This document shows positions 44,791 through 53,646 of a stretch of 64,000 nucleotides of DNA, in pieces. This DNA is from JAIQFV01 sp041494885 (GTDB lineage: Bacteria; Acidobacteriota; Terriglobia; JAIQFV01). The position numbers were made by a program, and so were the translations under genes. Numbering within the stretch: position 1 is the stretch's first letter; each line of letters opens with the position of its first letter. The notes beneath the pieces are model-generated. The model saw only the letters and a list, made by a program, of their open reading frames with translations. It did no database searches and was not told where the DNA came from. Location: positions 62,001 through 126,000 of the forward strand of contig JBGQBO010000008.1 in the NCBI GenBank assembly GCA_041494885.1, given 5' to 3'.

Positions 44791-47700
44791 GTGAGATTTT
44801 TACATCGATTACTGCTCATATTGAGTCTTATGAGCCTTGTCATAGCTTTCACGGGTTTTGCCCAGCAAGACAAGCCCGGAACCGAGTCTGTCACGCCTGA
44901 AGAGGGCAGACCGTCTGATCCCTTCTCATCCACCACCTTCAACGGCTTGAAGCTCCGATCGATCGGACCGGCGACGACCTCCGGCCGTGTGGTTGATTTT
45001 GCCGTCAACCCAAAGAATCGCAGCCATTATTTCGTTGCATCCGCCTCAGGCGGCGTCTGGAAAACCATCAATTCGGGGACGAGTTGGACTTCGGTTTTTG
45101 ACAGCCAGGGTTCCTACTCCATCGGCACCGTGGTGCTCGACCCGAAGAACTCCTCCATCGTCTGGGTGGGGACCGGAGAGAACAACAGCCAACGCAGTGT
45201 CGGGTATGGCGACGGGGTCTATCGGTCTGAAGATGGGGGGAAAAGCTGGAAAAACATGGGCCTGAAGAAATCCGAACATATCGGCCGCATCATGATTGAT
45301 CCACGCAATACGGATACAGTCTATGTGGCGGCCCAAGGACCCCTGTGGGGTCCGGGGGGCGACCGCGGCCTCTTCAAAACCACTGACGGCGGCAAGACCT
45401 GGAAGAATATCCTCTCCATCAGCGAGAACACCGGTGTGACTGACCTCGTCATGGATCTCAGAAATCCGGATATTCTTTTTGCTGCTGCTTACCAGCGGCG
45501 ACGGCATGTTTTCACCCTCATCGACGGCGGACCGGAGAGCGCTCTCTACAGGTCTACCGACGCCGGGGCCACATGGACCAAACTGAAATCCGGACTGCCC
45601 AGCGAAGACCTGGGGCGCATTGGACTCGCCATTTCGCGAACCCATCCCGATGTGATCTACGCGATCATCGAGGCCGCAAACAAGAAGGGCGGTATTTTCC
45701 GGTCTGAAGATCAGGGCGCCACCTGGGAAAAGAGAAATGATTACGATAGCACCGCCATGTATTACAGCCAGATTTATGTCGACCCCCAAAATACCGAGCG
45801 CATCTACGTCATGAACGTTTTCATCATGGTGTCTGATGATGGAGGCAAGACCTTGCGCCGGCTTGGAGAAAAGGCAAAACATGTCGACAGTCACGCCCTG
45901 TGGATCGATCCGGAGGACACAAATTATTACCTCGTGGGCTGTGATGGAGGCATCTACGAAAGCTTCGACCGTGGCGCGACCTGGGCGTTCAAGAACAATC
46001 TCCCCATCACCCAGTTCTATGACGTCGCGGTGGACAACGCCACACCGTTTTACAATGTCTATGGCGGAACGCAGGATAATTACTCTTTGGGCGGCCCTTC
46101 GCGGACTTTCAGTGCTTCCGGCATCACGAATGCCGATTGGTTTGTCACGCAAGGGGGCGACGGCTTCCGGTCACAAGTGGATCCAGAGGATCCCAACACC
46201 ATCTACGCCGAATCGCAATACGGTGGTCTGGCCCGCTTTAACAAACGCACCGGCGAACGCATGGGAATTCAGCCCCAGCCCGGCAAGGGAGAACCCCCGC
46301 TGCGATGGAACTGGGATTCTCCCCTGATCATCAGTCCCCATTCACATACCCGACTCTACTTCGCAGCCAATAAGCTTTTCCGGAGCGAGGATCGCGGTGA
46401 CACCTGGAAGGCCGTAAGCCCGGATTTGTCGCGGCAGATCGATCGGAATAAACTGGCCGTGATGGGAAGAGTGTGGGGGCCCGATGCGGTCGCGAAGAAC
46501 GCCTCGACGTCATTTTATGGCAACGTTGTCGCCCTCACGGAATCCCCAAAGAAGGAAGGATTGCTCTATGCCGGTACCGACGACGGCCTGGTCCAGGTGA
46601 CCGAGGATGGCGGGGCAAACTGGAGGAAGATTGAGAAGTTCCCTGGCGTTCCAGAGATGGCTTACGTGAGCCGCTTGTCAGCCTCCTCACACGAGGTGAA
46701 TACCGTTTACGCCACATTCGATAACCATAAAAACAACGACTTCGCCCCCTATGTCCTGAAGAGTGCCGATGCAGGAAAAAACTGGAGTTCCATCAGTGGC
46801 AACCTGCCGACGAATGGACCCGTGTTGGCCATGGCCGAGGATTCCGTGACCCCCAACCTGTTGTTCGTCGGCACTGAATTCGGTCTATTCTTCACCCTCG
46901 ACGGGGGCCAGAAATGGGTTCAGCTAAAAGGAGGCCTGCCCACCATCGCCGTCCGCGACCTTGTGATTCAGCAACGAGAGGGTGACTTGGTTGTCGCGAC
47001 CTTTGGCCGCGGCTTTTACATCCTCGATGATCTTACCCCGCTGCGGGGGCTCAAGCCCGAGACCTTAAAGCAGACTGCCACTTTGTTCCCTGTTAAGGAC
47101 GCCTTGATGTATATTCCGGCACAACCCCTGGGCTCCCGAGGAAAATCGTTCCAGGGTGAATCCTTCTTCACAGCCGACAATCCGCCCTTCGGAGCGACGC
47201 TGACTTATTACCTGAAAGACTCTCTCAAAACAAAAAAGGAAAAGCGCCAGGCCGATGAAAAAGCAGCTTTGAAAAAGGGGACTCCCGTTCCCTACCCTTC
47301 CCCGGATGAACTTAGGGCCGAGGAACTGGAAGAAGCTCCCGGCGTTTTTCTTACGATCACCGACCCATCAGGAAGAACCATCCGGACCATGACCGGACCG
47401 ATTACCTCGGGGTTTCATCGCGTGGCCTGGGATCTTCGTTTTCCCCCATCCACCCCTCCTCGCGAGCAGAGGCCCAGCGCCGAGGAGGAAATCTTCGGCG
47501 GCGGTCCAGTAGGGCCTCTGGCCATGCCCGGTGAATACCAGGTTGCGTTGGCACAGCGGGTAAACGGGGTTTATACGTCATTGGCCGGGCCTCTGAGCTT
47601 CAAGGTGGTTGTGCCGGGGACAGAGGCGATGGCCGCATCGGATCGGACCGCCCTTTTTGAATTTCAGAGGAAGGTGGCAAGTCTGCAGCGCGCTGTTTCG

Positions 47701-48123
47701 GGGTCCATCGAAGCCGCCAACAACTTGAAAACTCGTCTCGCGGCAATTAAGCGAGCCTTGCAGAATACGCCTGCCGACACAAAATCTCTGATGGAGGATG
47801 CAAGCTCCATCGAATCCCGGCTCGAACTGATCCTGCGCGCCTTGCGCGGAGATTCGATCCTGGCAGCCCGGGATGAAAATGTCCCTCCTTCAATCTCGGG
47901 GCGGGTGAATGAAATTGTGGGTGACCAGCGGATGTCCACTTCCCGGCCGACCCAGACACAGATTGAAGGCTACAATATTGCCGGCGAAGAATTTACTTCT
48001 GAACTCGCCAATCTGCGAACGTTGATCGAAGTCGACGTGGGGAGACTGGAAAAGGCGATGGAAGCCGCGGGGGCGCCCTGGACCCCCGGAAGGATTCCGG
48101 AGTGGAAGGAACTCCGGAAGTAG
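44791..48123 (+). CDS. Exported VPS10/BNR-repeat beta-propeller protein
   Basis: A 1110-residue exported protein starting at GTG 44791, with AAGGAGG upstream. Signal peptide MRFLHRLLLILSLMSLVIAF, cleaved near FAQQ. Residues about 60-760 contain at least ten Asp-box/BNR motifs (SEDGGKSW, TDGGKTW, STDAGATW, SEDQGATW, SFDRGATW, SEDRGDTW, TEDGGANW, SADAGKNW and others), as in sortilin/VPS10-type ten-bladed propellers. The C-terminal part has an Ig-like/FlgD-like segment (ITDPSGRTIRTMTGPITSGFHRVAWDLR) and a helical end. Such proteins are often labelled glycosyl hydrolases, but I see no catalytic residues, so a binding or scaffold role is as likely. Confidence 0.87.
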   Translation: MRFLHRLLLILSLMSLVIAFTGFAQQDKPGTESVTPEEGRPSDPFSSTTFNGLKLRSIGPATTSGRVVDFAVNPKNRSHYFVASASGGVWKTINSGTSWTSVFDSQGSYSIGTVVLDPKNSSIVWVGTGENNSQRSVGYGDGVYRSEDGGKSWKNMGLKKSEHIGRIMIDPRNTDTVYVAAQGPLWGPGGDRGLFKTTDGGKTWKNILSISENTGVTDLVMDLRNPDILFAAAYQRRRHVFTLIDGGPESALYRSTDAGATWTKLKSGLPSEDLGRIGLAISRTHPDVIYAIIEAANKKGGIFRSEDQGATWEKRNDYDSTAMYYSQIYVDPQNTERIYVMNVFIMVSDDGGKTLRRLGEKAKHVDSHALWIDPEDTNYYLVGCDGGIYESFDRGATWAFKNNLPITQFYDVAVDNATPFYNVYGGTQDNYSLGGPSRTFSASGITNADWFVTQGGDGFRSQVDPEDPNTIYAESQYGGLARFNKRTGERMGIQPQPGKGEPPLRWNWDSPLIISPHSHTRLYFAANKLFRSEDRGDTWKAVSPDLSRQIDRNKLAVMGRVWGPDAVAKNASTSFYGNVVALTESPKKEGLLYAGTDDGLVQVTEDGGANWRKIEKFPGVPEMAYVSRLSASSHEVNTVYATFDNHKNNDFAPYVLKSADAGKNWSSISGNLPTNGPVLAMAEDSVTPNLLFVGTEFGLFFTLDGGQKWVQLKGGLPTIAVRDLVIQQREGDLVVATFGRGFYILDDLTPLRGLKPETLKQTATLFPVKDALMYIPAQPLGSRGKSFQGESFFTADNPPFGATLTYYLKDSLKTKKEKRQADEKAALKKGTPVPYPSPDELRAEELEEAPGVFLTITDPSGRTIRTMTGPITSGFHRVAWDLRFPPSTPPREQRPSAEEEIFGGGPVGPLAMPGEYQVALAQRVNGVYTSLAGPLSFKVVVPGTEAMAASDRTALFEFQRKVASLQRAVSGSIEAANNLKTRLAAIKRALQNTPADTKSLMEDASSIESRLELILRALRGDSILAARDENVPPSISGRVNEIVGDQRMSTSRPTQTQIEGYNIAGEEFTSELANLRTLIEVDVGRLEKAMEAAGAPWTPGRIPEWKELRK

Positions 48124-48285
48124 GGACAAACCCAATTGGTGTTTAAATAAAAAGTTTGGACTTCGTGCGCGTTCAGGAGCATCTGCCTGCGCCGAAGGCG
48201 CTACGGCATGCAGCCCAGCGCTGGCGTTTCCCCCCGCTTCCAAGGATTTCGAGATCTTGGCCGCGAGTTCTTAGAGATATCCAAG

Positions 48286-48311
48286 ACTTTCCGCCACACT
48301 GTTGCGTCCAA
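48286..48311 (+). promoter_or_regulatory. Candidate ECF-sigma promoter for the 48.3 kb gene
   Basis: ACTTT (48286-48290), 15-nt spacer, then GTCCAA (48306-48311). It matches the candidates at 23.4 and 53.5 kb and sits 34 bp before the ATG at 48345. The TTGC just before GTCCAA also resembles the TGC before ATCTAA at 53.5 kb. Confidence 0.5.
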
Positions 48312-48344
48312 CGGGAAGCACACCTTTGTTAAGGAGAGCCTTAC

Positions 48345-50243
48345 ATGCCGTCGATGAAGAGACTTTTGATGACTCTGTTGATTTCGAGTGCGGCCGCTGC
48401 CGTGCTCACGTTGCAGGTTTTCCCCCAGTCACAGAATCCCGCGGACAAACCAGCGTCACCCCAGCAGCAAAAACCGGCGCCTCCCCCAATTCGAGAATCG
48501 GGGGCCGGGGTGGGGGAAACCACGCCTGGGCCAGGCGCGAGCAAGAGCGAGTCCCGCCGTTCGACTCCCAGGGCGGACTCAACGGAAGCAGCCAAGAAGA
48601 AGGCGGAAGAACTTTTGAACCGTTCTTATCAAGACGCCCTGGGGACCGACCCGGAGATAAAGGCAGACGCGCTGACTCGCATCGCGCAATCCATGCGGAA
48701 GATCAACAAGGAACGCGCCCTGTACGTGTTTCAACAGGCGTTTGATTCCACCCTGGAGATGCAATCCGAGGAGGCGGTCCGGAGAAAGGCTACACGGCAA
48801 TTTCAGATCATCACCATGGTGACTCCCCTCGATCTTGAGAAGGCCCTGCAACTGGCTATGCGAATGGATCGCATCTATCCAACAGGCGATCAACCCCGGC
48901 AGAGAATGAATCTGCGGAACAATGCCCTTAGCTTTGTAGCCGCTCAAATGGCCGACAAATCCCCGGACCGCGCCTTTGAAATTGTGGAACAGCAGATCAC
49001 AGAAGGAAATTTCGAACCCGGCTTTTTGGCTCCTGTCGCTACTGCCCTGAGAAAAACTCGCCCCGATAAGTCGGAACAATTGTTCCTGGAGGCCATTCAT
49101 CAATTTGAAAAACCCGGCCAAGACCTCCTCCAGGTGCAAAGCTTCGTGGACTTGACAGCACGACTGTTCGATCTGAACCGAAGCCTGTCGGCCAAGGCCC
49201 TCGATCTCATCATCCAGGTGATCGACGACCTCGAGAAGAAGCAAAAAGAAGATACCGTCTCCTTTGCCTTCACCAGCGCCAATGAGCTAGGCAAAACAAG
49301 CATCAGCGGTATTCGCGAGTACGCGGCGGTTCAAGCAGTCGCGATGATGCGGCGCCTGGATCCCGAGCGGGCCAAGACGCTGGAAGAACAGTATGCGAAG
49401 TACCGGGCACAGATTTCCAAGAACCCCAACGGCCTCTTCCCCATCGGCAATGATGCCGATCCCTCCACCGGTGCATCCGTCAACGCACAGGCCCAGCCCG
49501 GAGATGCGGTGCAGGGCCAGAGGATTGTGAGTGATGGAAATGCTTCCCCGGGAGAAAAGAATCCCCCCGCTGGGGCGGCGTCTTTAAACACCGGACAGAG
49601 GATGGTCGTCGTACAAGTCGATGGCCCCCAGGGCGGGGCTCCACAGGCTGATCCGAATCGGATCGCCTCACAACTCCAGTCGCAGTTCACCGTGGATAAT
49701 GCCGTTCGAACCGCTCAAAACAACCCCCAGGCGGCCTTGAACACCATCACGACCTTGGAATCTCCCACTGATCGCGCCAAAGCCCTTGCACGGGTCGCCG
49801 CGGTGATCTATAAAACCGATCCCGAGAAAGGCAAGAGCCTGCTCGCAGATTCTTACACGGCCGCTGAGAAAATCACGGATCCTTTCGACCGGGGCACCCT
49901 GTACGGCCTCTTGGCCGATGGGTATGTGAGTTTTGACCGTGATCGCGCCAAGGCGCTGTTGACGGAGGCGTTCCCGCTTGTCGATAAAGTCATCGAACAA
50001 GAGACAAATCAGCCTTCCACGCAGCCCTTCGCAAGCCGACTGGCTCCGGAATTTCGCCGTTCCAATCAACTCGTTCAACAATTAATCACCAGCCTCTCCA
50101 AGTTGAATATCGATGAGGCAATTTCCCATGCGGATCAAATCAGCGACAAACGGATGAAACTGCTGACCCTGATCAACATCGCTGACTTCATCCTGAATGA
50201 TGGAAAGTCGGACACCTCAACCATCCGGATCGTACTGAACTGA
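48345..50243 (+). CDS. Exported helical-repeat protein of unknown function
   Basis: A 632-residue exported protein with AAGGAG 8 nt before the ATG and signal peptide MPSMKRLLMTLLISSAAAAVLTL. A Pro/Gln/Ser-rich stretch (about 25-75) precedes two blocks of helical repeats (about 80-360 and 440-630). These resemble TPR-like superhelices (DKSPDRAFEIVEQQITEGNFEPGF, DRGTLYGLLADGYVSFDRDRAKALLTEAF), with phrases such as TLESPTDRAKALARVAAVIY repeated in style. I do not recognise a named family; similar proteins are frequent in acidobacterial genomes (recollection, not checked). The promoter candidate points to ECF sigma control. Confidence 0.75.
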   Translation: MPSMKRLLMTLLISSAAAAVLTLQVFPQSQNPADKPASPQQQKPAPPPIRESGAGVGETTPGPGASKSESRRSTPRADSTEAAKKKAEELLNRSYQDALGTDPEIKADALTRIAQSMRKINKERALYVFQQAFDSTLEMQSEEAVRRKATRQFQIITMVTPLDLEKALQLAMRMDRIYPTGDQPRQRMNLRNNALSFVAAQMADKSPDRAFEIVEQQITEGNFEPGFLAPVATALRKTRPDKSEQLFLEAIHQFEKPGQDLLQVQSFVDLTARLFDLNRSLSAKALDLIIQVIDDLEKKQKEDTVSFAFTSANELGKTSISGIREYAAVQAVAMMRRLDPERAKTLEEQYAKYRAQISKNPNGLFPIGNDADPSTGASVNAQAQPGDAVQGQRIVSDGNASPGEKNPPAGAASLNTGQRMVVVQVDGPQGGAPQADPNRIASQLQSQFTVDNAVRTAQNNPQAALNTITTLESPTDRAKALARVAAVIYKTDPEKGKSLLADSYTAAEKITDPFDRGTLYGLLADGYVSFDRDRAKALLTEAFPLVDKVIEQETNQPSTQPFASRLAPEFRRSNQLVQQLITSLSKLNIDEAISHADQISDKRMKLLTLINIADFILNDGKSDTSTIRIVLN

Positions 50244-50494
50244 ATGGATGAATGGTTTTCGGCCAACATGCGTCCCCTGAGGGCAGTCCAAGCGCCAACA
50301 GATTCTTGGACTGCTCTCTGAAGGCTGCCGTGTTTGACCTGGTGCCTTGTCCTGCGGACACCGTTCACACCCCTCGACCCTCTTCGAAAATCTCTTGCCT
50401 TCGTGATAGAGTTGAACTTGCCCAATTCATGGCGGGAGGAGATGAGTCTCACCCCCCAAAGCCAAATGGAACCTATACCTCGAGTTGAGCTCTA

Positions 50495-51790
50495 ATGGAG
50501 AAACCTTATCAAGTGGTCATTGTGGGTGGGGGGTTTGGGGGCCTCCTCGCTGTTCAATCGTTGAAACGGGCAGCCGTGCAAATCACTTTGATAGACCGCC
50601 GCAATTTTCACCTCTTCCAACCACTACTTTATCAAGTCGCGACGGGAGGATTGTCTCCCGCAAACATTGCGACCCCCCTCCGCGAGATCCTCAAACGTCA
50701 GAGAAACGTGCGCGTGTTACTGGATGAAGTGACGGATATCGATATCGCTGGACAACGGGTTGTGTTGCGCGACCGAGAGCTTCACTACGATACGCTCATT
50801 GTCGCCACGGGAGCTCAACATCACTATTTTGGAAACCCGCAATGGGAAGCCGTGGCGCCGGGATTAAAAACCATCGAAGATGCAACCGAGATTCGGAGGC
50901 GTATCTTGCTTGCCTTCGAAGTGGCCGAGCGCGAGTCCGACCCGGAAAAAACACGGTCCGGGCTCACCTTTGTGGTCGTCGGGGGAGGCCCCACCGGCGT
51001 TGAGTTGGCTGGTGCCCTGGGAGAAATTGCGAATGACACGCTCAAGCATGAATTTCGATCCATTGATCCCTCGAATGCACGGATCATTTTGCTCGAGGGG
51101 GGTGATCGCATATTACCGGCTTATCCGCCCGACCTCTCTTCAGACGCTGTACGCTCCCTGGCAGGATTAGGAGTGACCGTTCAGCCCAATGCAGTTGTCA
51201 CTGAAATCAGCAAGGATTCCGTCAAGGTTCATTGTGGCGGCGAAGAGCGAGAAATCCCTGCACGGACTGTACTCTGGGCGGCGGGAGTGGCTGCCTCACC
51301 TTTGGGCGGCAAGATTGCAGCCGCCACAGGCATGCCGTTGGATAAGGCGGGTCGCGTGATCGTCGAACCCGACCTCACCGTAAAAGGTCATCCGGAGATC
51401 CTTGTCATCGGGGATTTGGCGAATTTCAGTCATCAGACTGGTACGCCGTTGCCTGGGGTGGCACCAGTAGCCATGCAGCAGGGACGTTACGCGGCCCGCC
51501 TCATCATACGCCGCCTCCGCGGAGAGAAGACGCCACCCTTCGTTTACCGGGATAAGGGTAGTTTGGCTACAATTGGCCGGGCAGCGGCAGTCGCTGATTT
51601 TGGCCACATTCATTTTTCTGGATACTTCGCCTGGCTGACCTGGCTCTTTGTTCATTTGATGTACATTGTGGAATTCGAAAACCGGCTCCTCGTCTTTGTC
51701 CAATGGGCCTGGAACTATTTCACACGGAATCGTGCCGCCCGCTTGATCACGGGAAGGGATGCCTTGCCCCCAACTGGGGGAAGCCGTTAA
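50495..51790 (+). CDS. Type II NADH dehydrogenase (NDH-2)
   Basis: A 431-residue single-subunit NADH:quinone oxidoreductase. FAD motif VGGGFGGLLAVQSL at residues 8-21, NADH motif VVGGGPTGVELAGALGEI near 160, AAGVAASPLGG and the quinone-site segment PPFVYRDKGSLATIGRAAAVA near 350. A C-terminal hydrophobic/amphipathic region (FAWLTWLFVHLMYIVEF) mediates membrane attachment. It transfers electrons without proton pumping. The upstream 250 bp gap (50244-50494) shows nothing that I can support. Confidence 0.93.
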   Translation: MEKPYQVVIVGGGFGGLLAVQSLKRAAVQITLIDRRNFHLFQPLLYQVATGGLSPANIATPLREILKRQRNVRVLLDEVTDIDIAGQRVVLRDRELHYDTLIVATGAQHHYFGNPQWEAVAPGLKTIEDATEIRRRILLAFEVAERESDPEKTRSGLTFVVVGGGPTGVELAGALGEIANDTLKHEFRSIDPSNARIILLEGGDRILPAYPPDLSSDAVRSLAGLGVTVQPNAVVTEISKDSVKVHCGGEEREIPARTVLWAAGVAASPLGGKIAAATGMPLDKAGRVIVEPDLTVKGHPEILVIGDLANFSHQTGTPLPGVAPVAMQQGRYAARLIIRRLRGEKTPPFVYRDKGSLATIGRAAAVADFGHIHFSGYFAWLTWLFVHLMYIVEFENRLLVFVQWAWNYFTRNRAARLITGRDALPPTGGSR

Positions 51791-51940
51791 ACGCGATGGG
51801 GTAAGATCGATCCTCAGAGATGAGACGGATCCCCGGACCGCCATTGTCTTTGACTTTCGATTTAGGTCAAAAAGGGGAGGCAGCAAAGAGGGCCTCCTGT
51901 TGAGGTAATATGGAAGTCCACGACAAAAAGGGGAACCAAG

Positions 51941-52864
51941 ATGCGTAAGATTGGCTTTCATTTCTTCATCTTCTTTGTGCTTGTTTGGATGCTTGCGCGT
52001 TGTACCCCTTCTCAACAGCGTGTGACCCTTTTCTCCAGTGCCCCCAAGAGCGAAACGAAGCAGCACGAAAGGAAATCAAACTCCATGGAAACCCTGGTGC
52101 AGTTCAAGAACCGCAGCGGAAAATGGTTGCGGGGAATGATCCATTGGCCGAGTGCCAGCACCCACAACAGCCCCGTTCCCGGCGTCGTCTTTTTCCACGG
52201 GTTCACGGGCGACCGGATCGAGTCACACTGGATCTTTGTGAAGTGCGCGAGAGCCCTTGCGGAAGCGGGCATCGCCTCCTTACGCTTTGATTTCTACGGA
52301 TCGGGGGAGTCCGAAGGAACTTTCAGGGAGATGTCCCTCCAGGGCGAAATCGCTGACGCCGAAGATGCCATCGCATTCTTGCGCAAGCAAAATGGAATCG
52401 TGTCCGACCGCATCGGATTGACTGGCCTCTCACTCGGAGGAACGGTGGCCGCAAGCGTCGCCGGCTCCGGGCAGGCCCGCGCCTTGGTCTTGTGGAGCGC
52501 GGTCGCCCACACCGACCGTCTTCGTAACGCCCTAAGGAGGTCCGGGAAAGCAGTCCCTGATGCGCAAGGCAACCTGGAATTTGATGCCCGTGAAATTTCA
52601 GCCCAGGCCCTCGAAGAGATGGTCAAGGTGGATCCGCTCGCTTCCCTCGCCTCGTTCAAACGACCCACCCTCATCCTCCAACCGGGGAAGGATGAATTGG
52701 TTCCTCTCTCTGATGCGGAGGAATTTTTGAATTCGGTAGGCGCGGACGTCAAAGAAAAGGTCATTATTGCAGGAGCCAACCACACCTATACTTCGATTGC
52801 ATGGGAGAACGAAGTCATCCAGCGAACAGTGGCGTGGTTCAAAAAATACTTGATTGACAATTAG
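51941..52864 (+). CDS. Alpha/beta hydrolase, serine aminopeptidase S33-like
   Basis: A 307-residue hydrolase. The first 48 residues include a hydrophobic N-terminus (MRKIGFHFFIFFVLVWMLARC) that could be a signal peptide or anchor; the Cys context is not a good lipobox. An internal ATG at residue 49 (METLVQFKNRSGKWLRG) could start a cytoplasmic form, so the start is uncertain. The hydrolase core is complete: oxyanion region FFHGFTGDR, nucleophile Ser in GLSLGGTVAA, acid Asp in PGKDELVP and His in ANHTYTS. The substrate is unknown; esterase or peptidase activity is expected. Confidence 0.85.
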   Translation: MRKIGFHFFIFFVLVWMLARCTPSQQRVTLFSSAPKSETKQHERKSNSMETLVQFKNRSGKWLRGMIHWPSASTHNSPVPGVVFFHGFTGDRIESHWIFVKCARALAEAGIASLRFDFYGSGESEGTFREMSLQGEIADAEDAIAFLRKQNGIVSDRIGLTGLSLGGTVAASVAGSGQARALVLWSAVAHTDRLRNALRRSGKAVPDAQGNLEFDAREISAQALEEMVKVDPLASLASFKRPTLILQPGKDELVPLSDAEEFLNSVGADVKEKVIIAGANHTYTSIAWENEVIQRTVAWFKKYLIDN

Positions 52865-52949
52865 GGACTCATGCTCAATATTCAATGCGCACGCAAGAGC
52901 CAGACCGAAACCAAACCCCTCCCCCACAGAAGGATTCCAGGGAATCATT

Positions 52950-53423
52950 ATGAAGTACAAACGGTTCGAAGAGCTACCGGTGTGGGAGTCAGCGATCAAT
53001 ATGGCTCGTAAAATAATCCTTTTGTTTGACGACAACCCTATTCGGACTGGGGGAGACTTGAGAAACCAGATTGAGCGAGCGGCATTGTCGGTTTCCAACA
53101 ATATTGCGGAAGGATTTGAGCGAGGGACAACACAGGAGCTGTTGACGTTTCTTTACATCGCCCGAGGTTCCGCGGGTGAGGTGCGGTCTATGCTCTGTTT
53201 GATGGACCGCCTTGGAGCGTTCACCCATCTCAAATCGTTGTCCGAGTCAATTTCGAGGCAACTTCGGGCCTGGGCTGACAGTCTTCAGAACTCAAACATC
53301 AAGGGTCAACGTTACTTGTCTTCCCAAAGCAAACACCTGTCAGATCGTCAGCGGGAGATCAAGGCATTCATGGATGAACTTAAAACAATTCAGCATCAAA
53401 AAACCAGGGACAATCAGATCTGA
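52950..53423 (+). CDS. Four-helix-bundle protein (S23/IVS family)
   Basis: A 157-residue protein from the ATG at 52950 (AGGGA upstream). The N-terminal 120 residues match the four-helix-bundle family first seen in 23S rRNA intervening sequences: FEELPVWESAINMARKI, DLRNQIERAALSVSNNIAEGFERGT, FLYIARGSAGEVRSML. It has a basic helical C-terminal extension of about 40 residues. It is free-standing between ordinary protein genes; no rRNA, reverse transcriptase or variable repeat is nearby. The molecular function is not known; related Avd proteins act in diversity-generating retroelements. Confidence 0.85.
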   Translation: MKYKRFEELPVWESAINMARKIILLFDDNPIRTGGDLRNQIERAALSVSNNIAEGFERGTTQELLTFLYIARGSAGEVRSMLCLMDRLGAFTHLKSLSESISRQLRAWADSLQNSNIKGQRYLSSQSKHLSDRQREIKAFMDELKTIQHQKTRDNQI

Positions 53424-53461
53424 ACACCCAGTCACTCTCAATTTGCCAAACTTCTTTGGGA

Positions 53462-53486
53462 ACTTTTTGCCCGTAAATGCATCTAA
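53462..53486 (+). promoter_or_regulatory. Candidate ECF-sigma promoter for the macroglobulin gene
   Basis: GGGAACTTTTT (ACTTT at 53462-53466), a 14-nt spacer and ATCTAA (53481-53486) form the best RpoE-like match in the window. It lies about 160 bp before the ATG at 53647. Confidence 0.55.
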
Positions 53487-53646
53487 AGGGACAGAAGGCA
53501 GTGTTCATGGCATTGAGTTAGAAGTACCCGTCTCGCCAGAGAATCGTTAGACCGGCCCGGAGGTTATCGGCATTCGCGTTGTGCACTTAGAAAGCCCGTA
53601 AGAGCTGATTTACAGGCTCCCCTTTTCTGACACTTGTGAGGCCACA

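Noticed and set aside
51849..51871. TTTGAC-N11-GTCAAA inverted repeat upstream of the alpha/beta hydrolase
   Set aside because: No -10 at a suitable distance and only 6-bp arms; could easily be chance.
52950..53423. Diversity-generating retroelement accessory (Avd-like)
   Set aside because: The four-helix-bundle fold is shared, but there is no reverse transcriptase or template/variable repeat nearby.
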